DNA from: DATGIQ01 sp035295665
GTDB lineage: Bacteria; Planctomycetota; Planctomycetia; Gemmatales; Gemmataceae
Assembly (NCBI GenBank): GCA_035295665.1
Contig: DATGIQ010000473.1
Span: forward strand, 1-17,601
DNA length: 17,601 nt
Direction of reading: 5' to 3'
Shown: piece after piece, positions 7,767-15,391 of the stretch
Layout: each line of letters starts with the position of its first letter
Numbering within the stretch: the first letter of the stretch is position 1
Translations under genes and position numbers: made by a program
Notes under the pieces: generated by a model
The model's input: only the letters and a program-made list of their open reading frames with translations
Database searches by the model: none
What the model was told of the DNA's origin: nothing

Positions 7767-7783
7767 GGCCGGCAAAGCCGGCC
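7767..7783 (+). promoter_or_regulatory. GC-rich hairpin before the catalase gene
   Basis: GGCCGGC (7767-7773) and GCCGGCC (7777-7783) form a perfect 7-bp stem with an AAA loop, in the 125-nt gap between the zinc-ribbon gene and the catalase gene. It ends about 17 nt before the catalase ATG, and the purine-rich Shine-Dalgarno candidate GGAAAGGGG follows directly. Without a U tract it is not a standard intrinsic terminator. It could be an end-of-operon processing hairpin or a translation-controlling element. Confidence 0.45.
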
Positions 7784-7799
7784 GGAAAGGGGCGATGTG

Positions 7800-8750
7800 A
7801 TGGCAACCTCAGCAAGCAGCCTCGCGCCAGAGAAGCAACTCCTCTACGAGCAGCTCCTGGACGCGCTGCATACCCTGTTCGGCGGGGTTCACCCCGGCTA
7901 CCGGGCTATTCATGCGAAAGGCATCGTCTGTCAAGGGACCTTTAGCCCGGCTGCGACCGCCGCTTCCGTCAGCCGTGCCTCCCACCTCCGAGGCGCCCCG
8001 ACACCGATCACGGTGCGGTTCTCCGACTTCGCGGGCGCCCCTACCGTGTCCGACAGCGACCCGCTTGCCAGTCCCAGGGGCATGGCGATCAAGTTCCAGT
8101 TGCCCGGCGGGATCGACACCGACATTGTGGCCCAATCGTATGACGGGTTCCCGGTTCGTACCGCCGAAGAATTCCTCGTTTTCGTCCGCGCCCTGGCCGC
8201 GAGCGGCCCTGGGGTTCCGAACCCGACGCCGATCGCCAACTTCCTGGCAAGTCATCCTCAGGCGAAGCGGTTCGCGGAGGCGCCCAAACCGGCGCCGGCC
8301 AGTTTCGCCACGGAATCCTACTACGGCGTCAACGCCTTCCGCTTTACCAACCGGGAAGGCACGAGCCGCTACGGTCGTTACCGTGTCCGTCCGGAAGCGG
8401 GCGAAGAACACCTGGAACCCGCTGAAGCGGGCCGCCGGGCGGGGAGTTTTCTGTTCGATGAGCTTGCCGAGAGACTCGCCCGCGGCGCTGCCCGGTTCCG
8501 CCTCCTCGTTCAGCTCGCGGACAAAGGCGATCCGGTCGATGACGGCTCGCTCCCCTGGCCCGAAGAACGGCCGCAGGTCGAGCTGGGCATTATCACCGTC
8601 ACCTCTGTGGTTGCGGACAGCGCGACCGCTGAGCGCCGGCTCCTCTTTGACCCAACCAGGTTTGTGGACGGCATCGAACTCTCGGGCGATCCGTTGCCTC
8701 CGGCCCGGTCTGCCGTGTACGCCATCGCATACCGGCGTCGCAATGCCTGA
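7800..8750 (+). CDS. Small catalase-family haem protein (SrpA-like)
   Basis: This 316-residue protein has the catalase core without the N-terminal extension or flavodoxin-like domain of full catalases, as in SrpA/catalase-related peroxidases. The distal haem His is H38 in YRAIHAKGIVCQGTF. RFSDF (73-77) and PRGMAIKF (92-99) follow, YYGVNAFRFTN (174-184) carries the distal Asn, and the C-terminal FDPTRFVDGIELSGDPLP (283-300) runs into RSAVYAIAYRRR, where the proximal Tyr is expected. It is likely to reduce peroxides or act as an organic peroxidase. ATG 7800 is preferred over the adjacent GTG 7797; a GGAAAGGGG site lies about 7 nt upstream. No secretion signal is apparent. It is separated from the preceding operon by 125 nt with a hairpin, so it may open a new transcription unit of stress genes. 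Confidence 0.88.
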   Translation: MATSASSLAPEKQLLYEQLLDALHTLFGGVHPGYRAIHAKGIVCQGTFSPAATAASVSRASHLRGAPTPITVRFSDFAGAPTVSDSDPLASPRGMAIKFQLPGGIDTDIVAQSYDGFPVRTAEEFLVFVRALAASGPGVPNPTPIANFLASHPQAKRFAEAPKPAPASFATESYYGVNAFRFTNREGTSRYGRYRVRPEAGEEHLEPAEAGRRAGSFLFDELAERLARGAARFRLLVQLADKGDPVDDGSLPWPEERPQVELGIITVTSVVADSATAERRLLFDPTRFVDGIELSGDPLPPARSAVYAIAYRRRNA

Positions 8751-8867
8751 ATCGCTTGCCGCGTGACAGCTTCGACCAGCGGCCCACCGATGATCGCCCG
8801 CAGTGAGAGGGAAAAAGGCGGGGCGATTAACACCAACTTCACCGCGAGCGAACAACAGGAGGGAACA

Positions 8868-9317
8868 ATGCCGACTTACCTACTCGCCGATTCGGTGTAC
8901 GAAACCCTGCACCAGTTCGTCAGCGCCTACAAGGTCCACCCGATCCTGGTCAACTTCACAGCCGCGCTGATACCGGTTTCAGTCGGCAGCGACATCCTGG
9001 GCAGGGTCTTAGGCAAGCAGACGCTCCGCGATACCGGCTGGTGGACGCTGTGTTTCGCCGCAGTCATCACGCCCTTCACTGCCATCGCCGGCTGGCTGTT
9101 CTGGATGAAAGACGACGACGGCGTCCCCGGCATGGCCATCCACAAGTGGCTCGGTACTGCCCTGGCGGTGCTCCTCGTTGGCCTCATTCTGTGGCGGTGG
9201 TGGTTCTTCAAGAGCAACCGCTGGCCGAGCCTCTTCTATTTGCTAGTCGCCCTCGCTGTCGTAGGAGCCGTCATCTACCAAGGACACCTTGGCGGCGACC
9301 AGAGCTTCTCCGTGTAG
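8868..9317 (+). CDS. DUF2231 four-helix membrane protein
   Basis: ATG 8868 has a very good AGGAGGG site 4 nt upstream and gives 149 residues; the frame is open back to 8763 but without a better start. The sequence matches DUF2231: the conserved KVHPILVNFTAALIPVSVG (22-40) begins the first membrane helix, a second helix lies at about 58-80, then IHKW (91-94), and two more helices at about 96-113 and 120-138. The charged loop KDDDGVPG separates helices 2 and 3. Its role is unknown; the family occurs widely near redox and metal genes, and the conserved His residues could bind haem or metal. It lies 117 nt after the catalase gene and 70 nt before the DUF488 gene on the same strand. Confidence 0.85.
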   Translation: MPTYLLADSVYETLHQFVSAYKVHPILVNFTAALIPVSVGSDILGRVLGKQTLRDTGWWTLCFAAVITPFTAIAGWLFWMKDDDGVPGMAIHKWLGTALAVLLVGLILWRWWFFKSNRWPSLFYLLVALAVVGAVIYQGHLGGDQSFSV

Positions 9318-9387
9318 AGACCGAGACGCTGAACATATTTGCAAGGATCGTCGCCAACTGACCGTGCTACAGGAGGGCTCAGACGCC

Positions 9388-9933
9388 GTGACCATTAACT
9401 CACTCGCAATCTGGACGGTCGGCCACTCGACCCATACGATCGAGGAGTTTATCGACATCCTGCGCCATAATCAGATCGACATCCTTGTTGATGTGCGACA
9501 CTTTCCCGGCTCTCGCAAATCCCCTCACTTCAACAAGGGCGCATTGCATGATGCCTTAGTGGCAGCAGGTATCCGCTACGAGCACCTGGTCGAGCTTGGC
9601 GGGCGGCGGCCGGTTCACCGCGACTCGCACAACGTCGCCTGGCGCAATGCCTCGTTCCGCAGCTATGCCGACTACATGGAGACCCAGCCATTCCCCGATG
9701 GCGTTGATCGCCTGTTGGAGATTGCCCGCACCGGCCGAACCGCGATCATGTGTTCCGAAGCGGTGTGGTGGCGTTGCCACCGCTCGATGATCGCTGACTA
9801 TCTCAAAGCGATGGCTGTGCATGTCTTCCACATTTTGGGCACGAACAAAGTTCAAGAGCACCCGTACACTTCGCCGGCGCAGCTAGTGGGTGGACGGCTC
9901 TCGTATGAAGGCATTGCAGGAGTTGAACCCTGA
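9388..9933 (+). CDS. DUF488 family protein
   Basis: The likely start is GTG 9388 with AGGAGGG about 10 nt upstream; an in-frame GTG at 9364 lies before that site and is disfavoured. The 181-residue protein shows the DUF488 hallmarks: IWTVGHSTHTIEEF (8-21), a VDVRHFPGSRKSPHFNK segment (34-50), and the Cys/His motif MCSEAVWWRCHR (121-132). The biochemical role of the family is not established; the conserved Cys/His/Arg residues suggest a nucleotide-, metal- or nucleic-acid-binding site. It is soluble, with no membrane segment. It sits between DUF2231 and DUF2945 in a run of small stress-associated genes with an AlkA-type glycosylase two genes downstream, which is compatible with a role in damage response but does not prove one. 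Confidence 0.87.
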   Translation: MTINSLAIWTVGHSTHTIEEFIDILRHNQIDILVDVRHFPGSRKSPHFNKGALHDALVAAGIRYEHLVELGGRRPVHRDSHNVAWRNASFRSYADYMETQPFPDGVDRLLEIARTGRTAIMCSEAVWWRCHRSMIADYLKAMAVHVFHILGTNKVQEHPYTSPAQLVGGRLSYEGIAGVEP

Positions 9934-9960
9934 CCATGAGCCAGCGCAAGTGGCATTAAC

Positions 9961-9972
9961 GATATTCATATC
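9961..9972. promoter_or_regulatory. AT-rich palindrome upstream of the DUF2945 gene
   Basis: GATATTCATATC (5-bp arms, TC centre) lies in the 76-nt spacer between DUF488 and DUF2945, in a short stretch that is far richer in A/T than the surrounding DNA (from about 9955 to 9990). It could mark a promoter or operator for the DUF2945 gene. No convincing -35/-10 pair with standard spacing was identified. Confidence 0.3.
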
Positions 9973-10009
9973 AATGTTCAGGACGCACTATTCACGGGAG
10001 GTCGTACCG

Positions 10010-10234
10010 ATGGCACATGACTTTAAGGTAGGAGATCATGTGGAGTGGAACTCGGAGGCGGGCCGGGTCCGAGGGACGATCAAGAAGAGAATCACCTCGG
10101 AAATCACGTTCAAGGGGTACAAGGTCCACGCCTCGAAGGAGGAGCCGCAATACTTGATCAAGAGCGACAAGACCGACCACATGGCCATGCACAAAGGGTC
10201 GGCTCTGAAAAAGATCGGTAAAGTCAAAGGTTGA
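10010..10234 (+). CDS. DUF2945 (Tudor-like, 'hypervirulence-associated') small protein
   Basis: This 74-residue protein starts at ATG 10010 with GGGAGG 8 nt upstream; the frame is open to 9890, but that part overlaps the end of the DUF488 gene. The sequence matches DUF2945: FKVGDHVEWNSEAG (5-18), VRGTIKKRIT, HASKEEPQYLIKSDKT and a C-terminal HKGSALKKIG. The family is predicted to form a small SH3/Tudor-like beta barrel. It is Lys-rich and basic, so nucleic-acid or partner binding is plausible, but no function is demonstrated. The DNA glycosylase gene begins 52 nt downstream on the same strand. Confidence 0.87.
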   Translation: MAHDFKVGDHVEWNSEAGRVRGTIKKRITSEITFKGYKVHASKEEPQYLIKSDKTDHMAMHKGSALKKIGKVKG

Positions 10235-10286
10235 TCCGAAGAACCGCTGGGAGAATCGGAGGAAAGAAGATGGAGAGTCTCCTACC

Positions 10287-11279
10287 ATGAGCCGCGGAAC
10301 CTTCGTACTGGAGGCCATACCCCCCTTCCGGCTAGACCTGACGGTCTGGACACTGCGCCGTCGTCCGCACAACGCCGTGGACCGCTGGGACGGAACGACC
10401 TACCGCCGGGTGCTGCCTTTGCCGGCCGGGCCTGTGGAGGTGGCGGTGACCCAGGTGGCACCGCCCGAGGCGCCGCAGCTGCAAGTGGTGGTAGCAGGCC
10501 AACCGATTCGTGCCGCGATGCGGGTGGCCGTGATGGCGGCGCTGGAGCGGCTGCTGGGGCTGCGCATCGACCTGACGGAGTTCTACCAGTTCGCCGCGCA
10601 CCAGCGGCACCTGGGGCCGTTGGCCCAGCGCTTCCGGGGCATGAAGCCGCCGCGCTTCGCCACGGTCTTCGAGGGCGTGATTAACGCGATGGCGTGTCAG
10701 CAGTTGACGCTGACGGTGGGCGTCCATCTCCTTAACCGCTTGGCCATGGCTTGCGGCGCGGCGTTCGGTGAGGGGGATGAAACCGTTCACGCCTTCCCGC
10801 GCCCGGAGGATTTGGCCCGGGTGAGTCCGGCAGCCCTGCGGCAGTTCGGGTTCAGCCGCCAGAAAGGCCAGGCCATGATCGAGCTGGCCCAGTCGGTTGC
10901 CGAGGGACGCGTGGACCTGGAAGGGTTGGCGGCCCTGCCCGATGACGAGGTGATTGACCACCTTCGTGAACTGCGTGGGGTGGGACGTTGGACGGCGGAA
11001 TACACCCTGCTGCGCGGCCTGGGTCGGGTGAATGTCTTTCCTGGCGACGACGTGGGCGCTCGCAACAACCTGCAACGCTGGCTGCAACTGAGGAAACCTC
11101 TCGACTACGAGGGAGTCCGCCGGGTTCTGGTCCGCTGGGGCGGCTACGCCGGACTTGTTTACTTTCACCTCCTGCTCGATCGCCTGGCGGAGGCTGGCTA
11201 TCTGGGCGATACAAGTTCCCAGGAGCAGGACACCGCCGTCCATCGGCAGCAGGGCGATGCGGAAGCCCGGGGCCACTGA
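10287..11279 (+). CDS. DNA-3-methyladenine glycosylase II family (AlkA-like, HhH-GPD)
   Basis: This 330-residue DNA repair glycosylase is likely to excise alkylated purines for base excision repair. It has an N-terminal AlkA-N-like beta domain (about 1-115), then the HhH-GPD fold: VFEGVINAMACQQLTLTVG (127-145), the helix-hairpin-helix LRELRGVGRWTAEYTLLRGL (226-245), and the catalytic Asp in VFPGDDVGARN (D255, aligning with AlkA D238). It lacks the [4Fe-4S] Cys cluster of MutY/Nth enzymes. ATG 10287 has GGAGAG about 9 nt upstream. The last 20 residues are polar and probably disordered. Its stop lies only 54 nt from the stop of the convergent Mg2+ ATPase gene, with no clear terminator between them. 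No Ada or AlkB partner is in the window. Confidence 0.9.
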   Translation: MSRGTFVLEAIPPFRLDLTVWTLRRRPHNAVDRWDGTTYRRVLPLPAGPVEVAVTQVAPPEAPQLQVVVAGQPIRAAMRVAVMAALERLLGLRIDLTEFYQFAAHQRHLGPLAQRFRGMKPPRFATVFEGVINAMACQQLTLTVGVHLLNRLAMACGAAFGEGDETVHAFPRPEDLARVSPAALRQFGFSRQKGQAMIELAQSVAEGRVDLEGLAALPDDEVIDHLRELRGVGRWTAEYTLLRGLGRVNVFPGDDVGARNNLQRWLQLRKPLDYEGVRRVLVRWGGYAGLVYFHLLLDRLAEAGYLGDTSSQEQDTAVHRQQGDAEARGH

Positions 11280-11333
11280 CGGAGACCGACCAAGGGCGTC
11301 GACCAGAAAGGTTACGTTGCTTGTCCTGTGATT

Positions 11334-13970
11334 CTATTGCGAAACCCAGCCCTTCCGATAGAGCCAGGCCTTCACCGTCTGGGTCAGTAGGACATATCCG
11401 AGCAACGTCACAGCAAGGAGGGGCCAATAGAGAGGCGGCAAGGGGGTGAAGCCGAACGCCGGCCCAATCGGCGAGAAGGGCAACCAGGCACCGAGGAGCA
11501 TGATGACGGCCGTGGTCGCGATCAGCGGCCAGCTGGCCCAGCTCTGAAGGAAGGGAATCCGATTGGTGCGGATGACGTGGATGATCAGGGTCTGCGTCAG
11601 CAACGACTCGACGAACCAGCCAGTCTGGAAGAGCGACGCGCGGGCCGGGTCCCAGCAACCGAAGACGTAGAGCATCATGAAAAAGGTGGTGTAATCGAAG
11701 ACCGAGCTGCACGGGCCGATGAACAGGATGAACCGGGCGATGGCGTTCATCGACCAGGGGCGCGGCCGGGCGATCTGCTCCGGGTCCACGTCATCTGCGG
11801 GGATGGGGACCTGCGAGAAATCGTAGAGCAGGTTGTTGGTTAGGATTTGCAGCGGGGCCATGGGCACGTAGGGCAGGAAGATGCTAGCGCCCAGGACGCT
11901 GAACATGTTGCCGAAGTTGGAGCTGGCCCCCATTCGGATATATTTCAGGATGTTGGCGAATACCTTCCGCCCCTCCAGCACGCCCTCCTCCAGCACGAGC
12001 AGGTCCTTCTCCAGCAAGATCGCATCCGCGGATTCCTTGGCGATATCGACCGCCGTGTCCACCGAAATGCCCACGTCGGCGGCGCGGATAGCCGGCGCAT
12101 CGTTGATGCCATCGCCCAGGAACCCCACGACGTGCCCCGCCCCCTGCAGGGTCTTGATGATGCGCTGCTTGTGGGCCGGGGATACCCGGGCGAACAGGGT
12201 CGCCTTGCTGGCGGCGTCGGCCAATTCCGTGTCCGACATTCCTTCGACTTGGCTGCCCAGGAGCACCTGGTCGGTGGCGATGCCGACTTCCCTGCATATC
12301 TTGCGGCTCACCAACTCATTGTCGCCGGTGACCACCTTGACCGAGATGCCGTGAGCCTGAAGGGCTGCGATCGCCGACCGGGCAGTGTCCTTGGGCGGGT
12401 CGAGGAAGGCCACGTAGCCGCGCAAGATCAGGTCCTTCTCGTCGTCCTTGGTGTAGGCCGGCTTGGCCTCCAGATCACGGTATGCGAGCGCGAGGACCCG
12501 GAAGCCGTCGGCACTGAGTAGGTCAAACTCCGCTTTCAGGTTCGAGGGAATCACTTCGTCCATGGGGTGGACCTTGCCGTCCAGCGCGAAGCTGCTGCAG
12601 TGCTTGTAAACTTCCTCCGGAGCGCCCTTGCAAATGAGCCGGTTAGCGTTGACGGGTGTTTTGACGACGACGGACATCATTTTTCGGGAGAAGTCGAAGG
12701 GTATCTCATCGACCTTGGCATACTCCGGCAGCGTCAGGTGCTCGTGTACCTCGGTGTGCTGAAGGATTGCTCGGTCCATCAGGTTTTTCAGGCCCGTCTG
12801 GAAATGGCTGTTGAGATAGGCCAAGATCAGGACCTCTTTGTCTTGGTTGAGCATCACGTCACAGTACTTCTCCAGGATGATCCGGTCCATGGTGAGCGTC
12901 CCGGTCTTGTCGGTGCAGAGGACGTCCATGGCGCCGAGGTTCTGGATCGAGTTCAGGCGCTTGACAATCACTTTCTTGCGGGACATGGCCAGCGCGCCCT
13001 TGGTGAGACAGACCGTCACGATCATCGGGAGCATCTCCGGCGTCAGCCCCACCGCCACCGCCAGGGCGAAGAAGAAGGCCCCTTTCCAGTCCCCTTTTGT
13101 CAGCCCGTTGATGACAAAGACCAGGGGGACCATGACGAAGATGAAGTAGATCATCAGCCAGGTAAAGCTACTCACACCCCTGTCGAAACTGGTCGTCGTG
13201 TGCTGGGCCACGATGGCACTGGACATGCCGCCGAGGAAGGTCGTCAGGCCAGTCGCCACGACCACCGCTGTGGCGGCGCCGCTCTCCACGCTTGTGCCCA
13301 GGTAGCAGACGTTGGTCAATTCCAGGGGCGAGCGGCGTGCCACGTCTTCCCGGGCGGCGAATTTCTCGACGGGGAACGCCTCTCCGGTCAAGCTGGCCTG
13401 GGTGAGGAACAAGTCCTTACAAGTGATCAGCCGCACATCGGCGGGGATCATGTCCCCGGCGGAGAGTTCCACCAGGTCACCGGGCACCAGACGCCCGATC
13501 GGCTCCTCTTGAGCCCGGCCGTCGCGGAGGACGGTCGCGTGGACGCTGATCATCGCCCGGAGCTTGGCTGCAGCGGAATCGGCGCGGGCCTCCTGAACGA
13601 AGCGCAGCACGACACCGAGGATTACCATGAGAAGGATCACGCTCGCGGCCCGGAAATCGCCGGTGAGAAAGGAGGAAGTGGCGAGCACGAACAACAGGAT
13701 CACGAGGGGGTTGATCAGGGCCTTGCCCAGCAGGTGGATGCGCGGGTGGCGATCTTCCCGCGCCACGACGTTCGGCCCATATTCTTGCAGGCGCCGCTCG
13801 GCCTCCGCAGCCGAAAGCCCACCCTTCGAGGTGCGCAGTTTTTCCAACACCGCTTCGGCTTCACTTCCGGCGGCTTCGAGAAGCAGCGGTGAGACCTGGA
13901 TGGCCGACGACAGCTTGTGGGGCCCGTGCGGGATTCGCTTGGGCAGCACAGAAGTCGGCAAGACGGGCAT
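11334..13970 (-). CDS. mgtA: Mg2+-importing P-type ATPase (MgtA/P3B type)
   Basis: This 878-residue P-type ATPase is an inner-membrane protein that couples ATP hydrolysis to Mg2+ uptake. Motifs in order: actuator TGEAFPVEK (195-203), membrane PEMLP (311-315) as in MgtA/MgtB, phosphorylation CTDKTGTLT with D354, nucleotide-domain KGAPEEV (448-454), TGD (548-550), and the hinge GDGINDAPAIRAADVGIS (619-636). A C-terminal multi-helix region includes NNLLYDFSQVPIPAD (712-726), highly characteristic of P3B pumps. Paired helices lie at about 86-100 and 108-122, with others at about 270-290, 745-770 and 810-870. ATG 13970 has a GAGGTG site upstream. It is the last gene of the - strand block, 57 nt after the VIT remnant. 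No CorA, MgtC or leader peptide is visible. MgtA versus MgtB cannot be separated from the sequence alone. Confidence 0.95.
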   Translation of the reverse strand: MPVLPTSVLPKRIPHGPHKLSSAIQVSPLLLEAAGSEAEAVLEKLRTSKGGLSAAEAERRLQEYGPNVVAREDRHPRIHLLGKALINPLVILLFVLATSSFLTGDFRAASVILLMVILGVVLRFVQEARADSAAAKLRAMISVHATVLRDGRAQEEPIGRLVPGDLVELSAGDMIPADVRLITCKDLFLTQASLTGEAFPVEKFAAREDVARRSPLELTNVCYLGTSVESGAATAVVVATGLTTFLGGMSSAIVAQHTTTSFDRGVSSFTWLMIYFIFVMVPLVFVINGLTKGDWKGAFFFALAVAVGLTPEMLPMIVTVCLTKGALAMSRKKVIVKRLNSIQNLGAMDVLCTDKTGTLTMDRIILEKYCDVMLNQDKEVLILAYLNSHFQTGLKNLMDRAILQHTEVHEHLTLPEYAKVDEIPFDFSRKMMSVVVKTPVNANRLICKGAPEEVYKHCSSFALDGKVHPMDEVIPSNLKAEFDLLSADGFRVLALAYRDLEAKPAYTKDDEKDLILRGYVAFLDPPKDTARSAIAALQAHGISVKVVTGDNELVSRKICREVGIATDQVLLGSQVEGMSDTELADAASKATLFARVSPAHKQRIIKTLQGAGHVVGFLGDGINDAPAIRAADVGISVDTAVDIAKESADAILLEKDLLVLEEGVLEGRKVFANILKYIRMGASSNFGNMFSVLGASIFLPYVPMAPLQILTNNLLYDFSQVPIPADDVDPEQIARPRPWSMNAIARFILFIGPCSSVFDYTTFFMMLYVFGCWDPARASLFQTGWFVESLLTQTLIIHVIRTNRIPFLQSWASWPLIATTAVIMLLGAWLPFSPIGPAFGFTPLPPLYWPLLAVTLLGYVLLTQTVKAWLYRKGWVSQ

Positions 13971-14027
13971 GATTCACCTCGTTTCGCTGCCTGAGAGCGG
14001 CGCAGCAGATTTCTGAGCCCCGGGTGG

Positions 14028-14456
14028 TCAGCCTATGACTTTGGCTATGGCAAAAGCTGCGGCGGCTGTCAGTCCTCCAACCAGCACGGTTTGCCAGGCG
14101 CTGCGCAGCGGACGATGGGTGGTGAACCGCCCCTTGATGAAGCCGAACCAGAACAAAGCCAGAATGGTGACAATCACGGAACCCAGCAAAGCCACACGAA
14201 TCGATTGCAAGAAGAAGTAGGGAGCCAGAGGCACCAGACCCCCGGCCACGTAGGACAGGGCAAACGTGAGGGCGCTGGTCCGGGCCCGGCGGGAGTCCGG
14301 CACTTCCATGCCGAGTTCAAACTTCATCATGAAATCCACCCACCGCTTGCGATCCGAACGGATGGCGCCTACTACGGAGGCCACCATGTCCTCCGGGAGA
14401 CCGTAGCCGCGGAAGACCAAGCAAGCGCCAGACGCTCTGCATGGCCTTGATCCCAC
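14028..14456 (-). pseudogene. VIT1/CCC1-type metal transporter, 5'-truncated remnant
   Basis: From a GTG at 14456 the frame gives 142 residues, but only from about residue 15 (VFRGYGLPEDM) does it look like a VIT1/CCC1 Fe2+/Mn2+ transporter. It retains the end of the cytoplasmic metal-binding region (RWVDFMMKFELGMEVPD, 38-54) and three C-terminal membrane helices (about 61-82, 85-107 and 119-140). The N-terminal half with helices 1-2 and the first part of the metal-binding domain is missing: upstream lies the end of the MpsC-like gene, only 15 nt away, and no frame there encodes it. The first 14 residues have no family counterpart, which places the break near 14415. Full-length relatives are about 230 residues. 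It is either a deletion relic or, less likely, an expressed half-transporter; the start has only a weak ribosome binding site. Confidence 0.7.
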
Positions 14457-14471
14457 CGGATCCCTGCTCGT

Positions 14472-14969
14472 TTACTTTTGCGAGTGCACGTGTCTGGCCT
14501 TGCTGTGCCTGTCCGCATCCTGGCTATGGTCGCCAGCCGAAGAAACGTGCTCCTTGGCCTGTTCGCGATGGCTGCTCCAGTCTTCCGTAGGAGCGCTGCC
14601 GGCGAGCTGGAAGACTTGCACCACGTTGCCGGTGGTGAATGCCTGCACGACGGCACCGCTCGCCGGCTCGACTTCCGCAGTCGCCTCGCGCACTTCCATG
14701 CCGGTGATCCGGTTAATCTCCTGCCGCAGCGAGTCCGAGGCACTGGCGAAGAGCTGCCGGTGAAACTCCTGCACCTGAGCGGCGCCTGCCGCAGTCTTGG
14801 CTAGCTCCTTTTCGGCGGGTGACAAAGCATCGTGCAGTGTGATGACCAGCGTGCCCTCACTCAGGACCACGGTCACCGACTTGGGCACGTGGTTGCCCGT
14901 TCGGCGCTGTTCGAACGCGATTGCCGCCTCGGCAATCTGTTGTGCCATGGTCGATTTGATCTTGTCCAT
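14472..14969 (-). CDS. DUF2294/MpsC-like protein with His-rich tail
   Basis: This 165-residue protein starts at ATG 14969 with GAGGAG about 7 nt upstream. The core (about 1-125) resembles DUF2294, the family containing MpsC of the staphylococcal MpsABC system: IAEAAIAFEQRRTGNHVPKS near the start, VLSEGTLVITLHDALSPAEK (35-54), FHRQLFASASDSLRQEIN (69-86), ITGMEV (88-93), and VVQVFQLAGSAP (116-127). The last 35 residues are polar with six His and could bind metal. It is soluble, with no membrane helix. The biochemical role of stand-alone DUF2294 proteins is not known; the name link to Na+ translocation or membrane potential should not be over-read. It belongs to the - strand stress block and is followed after 15 nt by the truncated VIT gene. 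It is more diverged than the frameshifted paralogue at 16362-16828. Confidence 0.75.
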   Translation of the reverse strand: MDKIKSTMAQQIAEAAIAFEQRRTGNHVPKSVTVVLSEGTLVITLHDALSPAEKELAKTAAGAAQVQEFHRQLFASASDSLRQEINRITGMEVREATAEVEPASGAVVQAFTTGNVVQVFQLAGSAPTEDWSSHREQAKEHVSSAGDHSQDADRHSKARHVHSQK

Positions 14970-15128
14970 TTTGGTTCTCCTCAGTGGTTGCAGCCGTTTC
15001 GCGCTCACAAGTAAAAAATCCGGCGTGGTGGAACACCCTGATGAGGTATTCGACCACGTCCGCCAACTCGTCAACGAGCCCCCGGTATGGCCGGTTGCCC
15101 TTCGCCCAGTCTTCCGACGACTGAACTC

Positions 15129-15142
15129 AACTAGTACTAGTT
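15129..15142. repeat. 14-nt perfect palindrome
   Basis: AACTAGTACTAGTT equals its own reverse complement and also contains ACTAGT twice in tandem. It is A/T-rich compared with its surroundings and lies about 160 nt upstream of the MpsC-like start (minus strand), overlapping the stop of the DUF2294 remnant. It is a possible operator for a dimeric regulator, or chance. Confidence 0.4.
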
Positions 15143-15391
15143 CTCGAAGCGGACCACAGGTTCATCGGTGGTCCGCCACTCGCTCAGATCGTACTGCTCG
15201 GGGCCTGAGCTACGGCTAGCACCCCGATTCTCAGCCCTAGCGCTCTTCGGTTGCCTGTCCTCAGGCGCCTCGGCCAGGGTAAAGAGCACGACCTCCCGAA
15301 TCTTCTCGGTCGGCCCCTTCGCCCGTCTATGCGGAACACAGAACCGCCTAATGATAGGGTATCCTCGCCTCCGCTTCTTCCCTTTCGTTGC
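15137..15391 (-). pseudogene. DUF2294 C-terminal remnant without start codon
   Basis: The frame is open for 84 codons directly after the DUF2934 stop (TGA 15394-15392) and in the same frame, ending at TAG 15139-15137. It has no ATG. Residues 33-43, EVVLFTLAEAP (15263-15295), align with EVVVFALAGSP of the DUF2294 copy at 16362-16682, and the following EDRQPK resembles DYRRAK there; similarity is visible at the nucleotide level too (GAGGTCGTG, then CCCTGGC). The preceding 30 residues are Arg/Lys-rich and unlike the family. I read this as the surviving 3' end of a third DUF2294 gene; alternatives are an in-frame extension reached by readthrough of the DUF2934 stop, or chance. Confidence 0.45.
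15149..15176 (-). terminator. Possible hairpin terminator after DUF2934 and remnant
   Basis: GCGGACCAC (15149-15157) pairs perfectly with GTGGTCCGC (15168-15176), a 9-bp GC-rich stem with a 10-nt loop. It lies downstream of the DUF2934 gene on the - strand, inside the tail of the DUF2294 remnant. No U tract follows in either direction, so termination is uncertain; an mRNA 3'-end stabilising hairpin is equally possible. Confidence 0.35.

Larger units (their letters stand above)
14970..15391. other. 422-nt gap between MpsC-like and DUF2934 genes: remnants and repeats
   Basis: No complete gene is seen. The stretch holds an open - strand frame without a start codon at 15137-15391 that looks like a DUF2294 C-terminal remnant (entered separately), a 9-bp stem (15149-15176) and a 14-nt palindrome (15129-15142). 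A second - strand frame is open from 15126 to 14857 and reads protein-like at first (WAKGNRPYRG, then VDELADVVEYLIRVFHH), but it has only GTG/TTG starts, runs into the MpsC-like gene and matches nothing I recognise. No promoter could be defined for the downstream gene beyond its GAGGAG site. Confidence 0.5.

Noticed and set aside
5584..7815. Long - strand open frame (743 codons) antisense to phosphoketolase
   Set aside because: It is a shadow of the GC-rich codon bias of xfp. Its translation has no recognisable domain, while the + strand shows all phosphoketolase motifs.
11280..11333. Bidirectional terminator between the AlkA and MgtA genes
   Set aside because: The 54-nt convergent gap has no convincing stem followed by a T run in either direction.
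12567..13892. 441-codon + strand frame opposite the Mg2+ ATPase
   Set aside because: It is antisense to an unambiguous P-type ATPase. The translation is His/Asp/Gly-rich without domains.
14857..15126. - strand frame upstream of and overlapping the MpsC-like gene
   Set aside because: It begins with a protein-like stretch but lacks ATG, overlaps the MpsC-like gene out of frame for much of its length and matches no family I know; it is noted only in the gap description.
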